The translations under genes and the position numbers were made by a program. Positions 5,371-6,726 of a stretch of DNA of 6,726 nt are shown here, in pieces. Below the pieces are notes generated by a model. It had not been told where the DNA came from, did no database searches, and saw only the letters and a list, made by a program, of their open reading frames with translations. Origin of the DNA: Candidatus Doudnabacteria bacterium Gr01-1014_77 (lineage in GTDB: Bacteria; Patescibacteriota; Doudnabacteria; UBA920; VMFF01); the NCBI GenBank assembly GCA_007375915.1, contig VMFF01000027.1:1-6726 (forward strand), given 5' to 3'. The first letter of the stretch is position 1, and each line of letters opens with the position of its first letter.

Positions 5371-6603
5371 TTATCGCTTACTTGCTTCCTGTATTCTTTG
5401 TATTGCAACTATATATGCACCATTCCTAAAAGATGTGTTGTGTTGTTTTTTAGCTTCATAAACCCCCTCGAATGCCTTAATCATTAAAGCATCAAGCTTT
5501 GCAAGAACATCTTCTCTAGTCCAGCTTTCGTTGTGCATGTTCTGATACCATTCGTAATAGCTGGTTGCAACACCACCGCTATTTGCAAGAATATCTGGTA
5601 TTACAACAATATTATTCTTTTCAAAGATTGTATCTGCTTCTTGTGTTGTAGGACCGTTTGCCATTTCTATAATCAGCTTTGCTTTTATATTTGAAGCATT
5701 TTCTCCTGTTAAAACATTTTCTAAAGCAGCAGGAACTAAAACACCAACAGGCAACTCAAGCAACTGAACATTTGTAATTTCTGTTGTACCTGAAAGTCCT
5801 TTTAAAGCCCCAGTTTGTTTCTTATGTTCTTCAGCAGCAGAAACATCAATCCCCTCTAGGCTATATATCCCACCCTTACTATCTGAAAGAGCAACTACTT
5901 TCAACCCTTGAGTTTTTGCGCTTTCTGCAAAATATGTAGCAACATTTCCAAAACCCTGAATTGCGATTGTTTTGTTTTCTCCTAAATCAACTAGACCTGC
6001 TTTTAAAACTTCTCGTAATACAACTCCACCGCCAAAACCTGTTGCTTCTGTTCTTCCTTGGCTTCCACCGTCTTCAATTGCCTTACCTGTGAAAGTAGCA
6101 CGTGCTTTTTTCCCAATAAGTTTTTCAAACTCATCAACCATCCATCCCATTATTTTACCGTTTGTGTTTACATCAGGAGCTGGGACATCAACTTCTGGAC
6201 CAAAAACAGGATATAGCTGTTGAACATAACCTCGAGAGAGTTTTGCGAACTCTGGCTCAGAAAGCTTCTTTGGATCATCGATTATACCTCCCTTACCACC
6301 ACCAAAAGGAACATTAACTACAGCGTTTTTAAAGGTCATCCAAAAGCTTAGAGCTCTGACTTCATCTAAATTAACCTCAGGATGGAAACGAATACCGCCT
6401 TTGTATGGGCCTCTAGCGTTATTATGTTGACTTCTAAAGCCTGTAAAGATCTTTTGGGAACCATCATCCATTATTATGGGTATAGTCACCTCAATATACC
6501 TGTCTGGATATTGAATTCGTTCAATGAAATTCTGATCAATCTTAGCAACCTCAGCGGCTGTTTTTAACTGACTTAGGGCTGTCTGAAACGGGTTTATGTT
6601 CAT
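5371..6603 (-). CDS. gdhA: glutamate dehydrogenase (Glu/Leu/Phe/Val dehydrogenase family)
   Basis: The 410-residue enzyme should interconvert glutamate with 2-oxoglutarate and ammonia using NAD(P), in the cytoplasm and probably as a hexamer. The active-site lysines K68 (GPYKGGIRFHP), K92 (MTFKNAV) and K104 (PFGGGKGG) have the same 24 and 12 spacing as K89, K113 and K125 of the Clostridium symbiosum enzyme, and D144 in VPAPDVNTN lies 40 residues later, as the catalytic D165 does. RTEATG (184-189) and LANSGGVATSYYEWYQN (339-355) are glutamate-type signatures, favouring GDH over leucine or phenylalanine dehydrogenase. The Rossmann motif is IQGFGNVA (215-222), ending in Ala rather than the more usual Gly. 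SDS at 240-242 follows the second strand; cofactor choice is unclear. Length is normal. It leads an operon with the kinase gene 3 bases downstream. Its -10 box lies 23 bases before the ATG, leaving a short AG-rich leader. Confidence 0.95.
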   Translation of the reverse strand: MNINPFQTALSQLKTAAEVAKIDQNFIERIQYPDRYIEVTIPIIMDDGSQKIFTGFRSQHNNARGPYKGGIRFHPEVNLDEVRALSFWMTFKNAVVNVPFGGGKGGIIDDPKKLSEPEFAKLSRGYVQQLYPVFGPEVDVPAPDVNTNGKIMGWMVDEFEKLIGKKARATFTGKAIEDGGSQGRTEATGFGGGVVLREVLKAGLVDLGENKTIAIQGFGNVATYFAESAKTQGLKVVALSDSKGGIYSLEGIDVSAAEEHKKQTGALKGLSGTTEITNVQLLELPVGVLVPAALENVLTGENASNIKAKLIIEMANGPTTQEADTIFEKNNIVVIPDILANSGGVATSYYEWYQNMHNESWTREDVLAKLDALMIKAFEGVYEAKKQHNTSFRNGAYIVAIQRIQEASKR

Positions 6604-6626
6604 ATTTTTTTCTTAATTACCTAGTA

Positions 6627-6635
6627 AGAATAGCA
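6627..6635 (-). promoter_or_regulatory. extended -10 promoter of the glutamate dehydrogenase operon
   Basis: The minus strand reads TGC TATTCT (hexamer 6632-6627, 4 of 6 match), 23 bases before the ATG at 6603. The predicted leader is about 16-18 bases and ends in an AAGAAAAAAA run that could act as a weak ribosome site. It is the only promoter here not placed directly at a start codon. The -35 region (TTCAAT at 17-base spacing) is poor. Confidence 0.4.
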
Positions 6636-6642
6636 CTTTTTT

Positions 6643-6651
6643 TGCTACAAT
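6643..6651 (+). promoter_or_regulatory. extended -10 promoter of the right-edge gene
   Basis: The plus strand reads TGC TACAAT (hexamer 6646-6651, 5 of 6 match), followed by six bases (TGAACT) and an ATG at 6658, giving a leaderless start. It faces away from the glutamate dehydrogenase promoter with 7 bases (CTTTTTT) between the two TG motifs. Confidence 0.62.
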
Positions 6652-6657
6652 TGAACT

Positions 6658-6726
6658 ATGCAAATACAACAAATACAAAAGCTTGGTTTAAAAGGAGATA
6701 TATTAACAGATGAAAATACTATAAAA
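6658..6726 (+). CDS. 5' end of an unidentified gene, possibly an FAD-binding (glycolate-oxidase-like) dehydrogenase
   Basis: Only 23 codons are visible, beginning MQIQQIQKLGLKGDIL and continuing TDENTIK to the window edge. The pattern of a short amphipathic helix, then Gly-Asp-(Val/Ile)-Leu-Thr-Asp-x-x-Thr, resembles the N-terminus of GlcD-type FAD/FMN-containing dehydrogenases, where a 'KYSxDAS' segment normally follows; that part is beyond the window. The promoter-based start and open frame support a real gene; the function is a guess. Confidence 0.5.
   Translation, partial: MQIQQIQKLGLKGDILTDENTIK

Noticed and set aside
5972..6223. Plus-strand open frame opposite glutamate dehydrogenase
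   Set aside because: It is rich in Pro/Ser as expected of antisense to a conserved gene, and has no promoter or ribosome site of its own.
6692..6724. A good Shine-Dalgarno-like AAAGGAGA followed by an ATG at 6710
   Set aside because: That ATG is out of frame with the gene starting at 6658 and its reading frame stops after four codons (MKIL). The purine run encodes Lys-Gly-Asp in the longer frame.
1..6726. CRISPR arrays, tRNA or rRNA genes, insertion sequences
   Set aside because: I saw no regularly spaced repeats, cloverleaf or rRNA-like stretches, or transposase motifs; coding genes account for nearly all of the window.

Overview
The window is AT-rich, gene-dense bacterial DNA with almost no intergenic space. 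It holds seven complete protein genes and two genes cut by the window edges; I see no RNA genes, mobile elements or CRISPR. Small genes, short intergenic gaps, a stand-alone riboflavin kinase, envelope proteins with a coiled coil fused to a transglycosylase, and promoter -10 boxes sitting directly on start codons suggest an uncultured small-genome bacterium, with Patescibacteria/CPR (possibly Microgenomates-like) as my best guess. This is an inference from style, not from a marker gene. The standard bacterial code fits: no reading frame needs UGA as sense, and the seven visible stops are four TAG and three TAA.

Layout. Bases 1-705, minus strand: a stand-alone riboflavin kinase followed 4 bases later by an EamA/DMT-type transporter that runs off the left edge. 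Bases 743-1606, plus strand: a second EamA/DMT transporter, divergent from the kinase. A strong bidirectional terminator (1634-1665) separates it from a minus-strand pair: a secreted coiled-coil lytic transglycosylase (3719-2370) and a ferric-reductase-like/MsrQ-like haem membrane protein (2364-1657). Divergent from that pair is a membrane-anchored C39-like cysteine peptidase (3757-4491, plus). Its stop codon touches the stop codon of the convergent pair glutamate dehydrogenase (6603-5371) and LicA/choline-kinase-like phosphotransferase (5367-4492). At the right edge begins a plus-strand gene (6658 onward), possibly an FAD-binding oxidase.

The most striking pattern is in the promoters. All three divergent intergenic gaps (37-54 bases) hold two back-to-back extended -10 elements (TGn plus a TATAAT-like hexamer), with only 7, 7 and 8 bases between the two TG motifs and no recognisable -35 boxes. 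In five of the six cases the hexamer ends exactly 5 or 6 bases before an ATG, so transcription should start at or next to the start codon (leaderless mRNA). Only glutamate dehydrogenase has room for a short leader. This pattern also decides the start of the transporter at 743.

Functional links are modest: a possible flavin-salvage group (riboflavin kinase between two DMT transporters, with flavin- or haem-dependent proteins nearby), an envelope-remodelling group (transglycosylase, C39-like peptidase, MsrQ-like protein), and a nitrogen/phosphotransfer operon (glutamate dehydrogenase plus LicA-like kinase).
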